Below, in pieces: positions 22,731 to 22,799 of a stretch of 22,799 bases of DNA (position 1 is its first letter; each line of letters starts with the position of its first letter). The notes beneath the pieces were generated by a model. It had not been told where the DNA came from. It saw only the letters and a list, made by a program, of their open reading frames with translations, and did no database searches. Origin of the DNA: Paracoccaceae bacterium (GTDB lineage: Bacteria; Pseudomonadota; Alphaproteobacteria; Rhodobacterales; Rhodobacteraceae); NCBI GenBank assembly GCA_013214715.1, contig JABSSB010000129.1:1-22799 (forward strand). Reading direction: 5' to 3'. Made by a program: the position numbers and the translations under genes.

Positions 22731-22799
22731 CTGGCGTTGTTTTCCTTTACAAAATTTTGCTGGCCGAACGGTTGTCTCCGCCGGTCTGAGGTTGGTCTT

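Noticed and set aside
1..22799. Search for tRNA genes, CRISPR arrays, transposases and phage genes
   Set aside because: No cloverleaf-like segments, regularly spaced repeats, transposase motifs or integrase-like proteins were seen on either strand by reading; a tRNA or repeat scan was not possible here.

Overview
This is a chromosomal stretch from an alphaproteobacterium, most likely a member of the Rhodobacterales (Roseobacter/Rhodobacteraceae). The gene order phoH-ybeY-corC-lnt-metK, a SAM/SAH-type riboswitch in front of metK (a class known almost only from Rhodobacterales), and the rpsA / ihfB / lapA / trpF / trpB neighbourhood all point there. The DNA is GC-rich with strong wobble-position GC bias. 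I see no tRNA, rRNA, CRISPR array, insertion sequence or prophage. The window is mostly housekeeping genes with accessory genes set into the joints between them.

Layout. (1) 1-4862, plus strand: phoH (5' end outside the window), ybeY, corC and lnt, joined by ATGA overlaps or short gaps. A promoter and a SAM/SAH riboswitch follow, then metK. (2) 4863-5390: a weak hairpin and two small minus-strand ORFs, one a likely lipoprotein, where I would have expected trmB. (3) 5391-7398: a bile-acid/sodium-symporter-family transporter converges on an MFS permease with one base between the stop codons. (4) 7399-8245: rplY (L25/Ctc) with a hairpin in its leader and a clear intrinsic terminator. (5) 8247-11678, minus strand: a 44-residue membrane peptide with its own good sigma-70-type promoter, and upstream of it a four-gene operon. 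That operon is an ArsJ-associated GAPDH, the ArsJ efflux permease and two secreted proteins, each with two DUF333 modules. (6) 11849-15584, plus strand: pth, a DUF2332 protein, a membrane-anchored serine hydrolase, a DUF2237 protein and a small lipoprotein. (7) 15588-16253, minus: an L,D-transpeptidase. (8) 16350-20046, minus: a decayed Asp/Glu racemase pseudogene, trpB, trpF, lapA and ihfB, with an orphan plus-strand gene wedged between trpF and trpB. (9) 20477-22730: a secreted orphan protein with a TTG start (plus), then rpsA with a strong terminator (minus).

How the genes work together. The first block covers ribosome/rRNA quality control (PhoH, YbeY), envelope maintenance (CorC, Lnt) and SAM synthesis under feedback from the riboswitch. 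The GAPDH and ArsJ genes fit the known two-step arsenate detoxification: GAPDH makes 1-arseno-3-phosphoglycerate and ArsJ exports it. The most interesting feature is that two secreted double-DUF333 proteins are translationally and transcriptionally tied to this pair, with no arsR or other ars gene visible. A second theme is that joints I would expect to be continuous in this order (metK-trmB, rplY-pth, trpF-trpB, rpsA-ihfB) each carry small or accessory genes, and trpB is followed by a recognisable dead gene.
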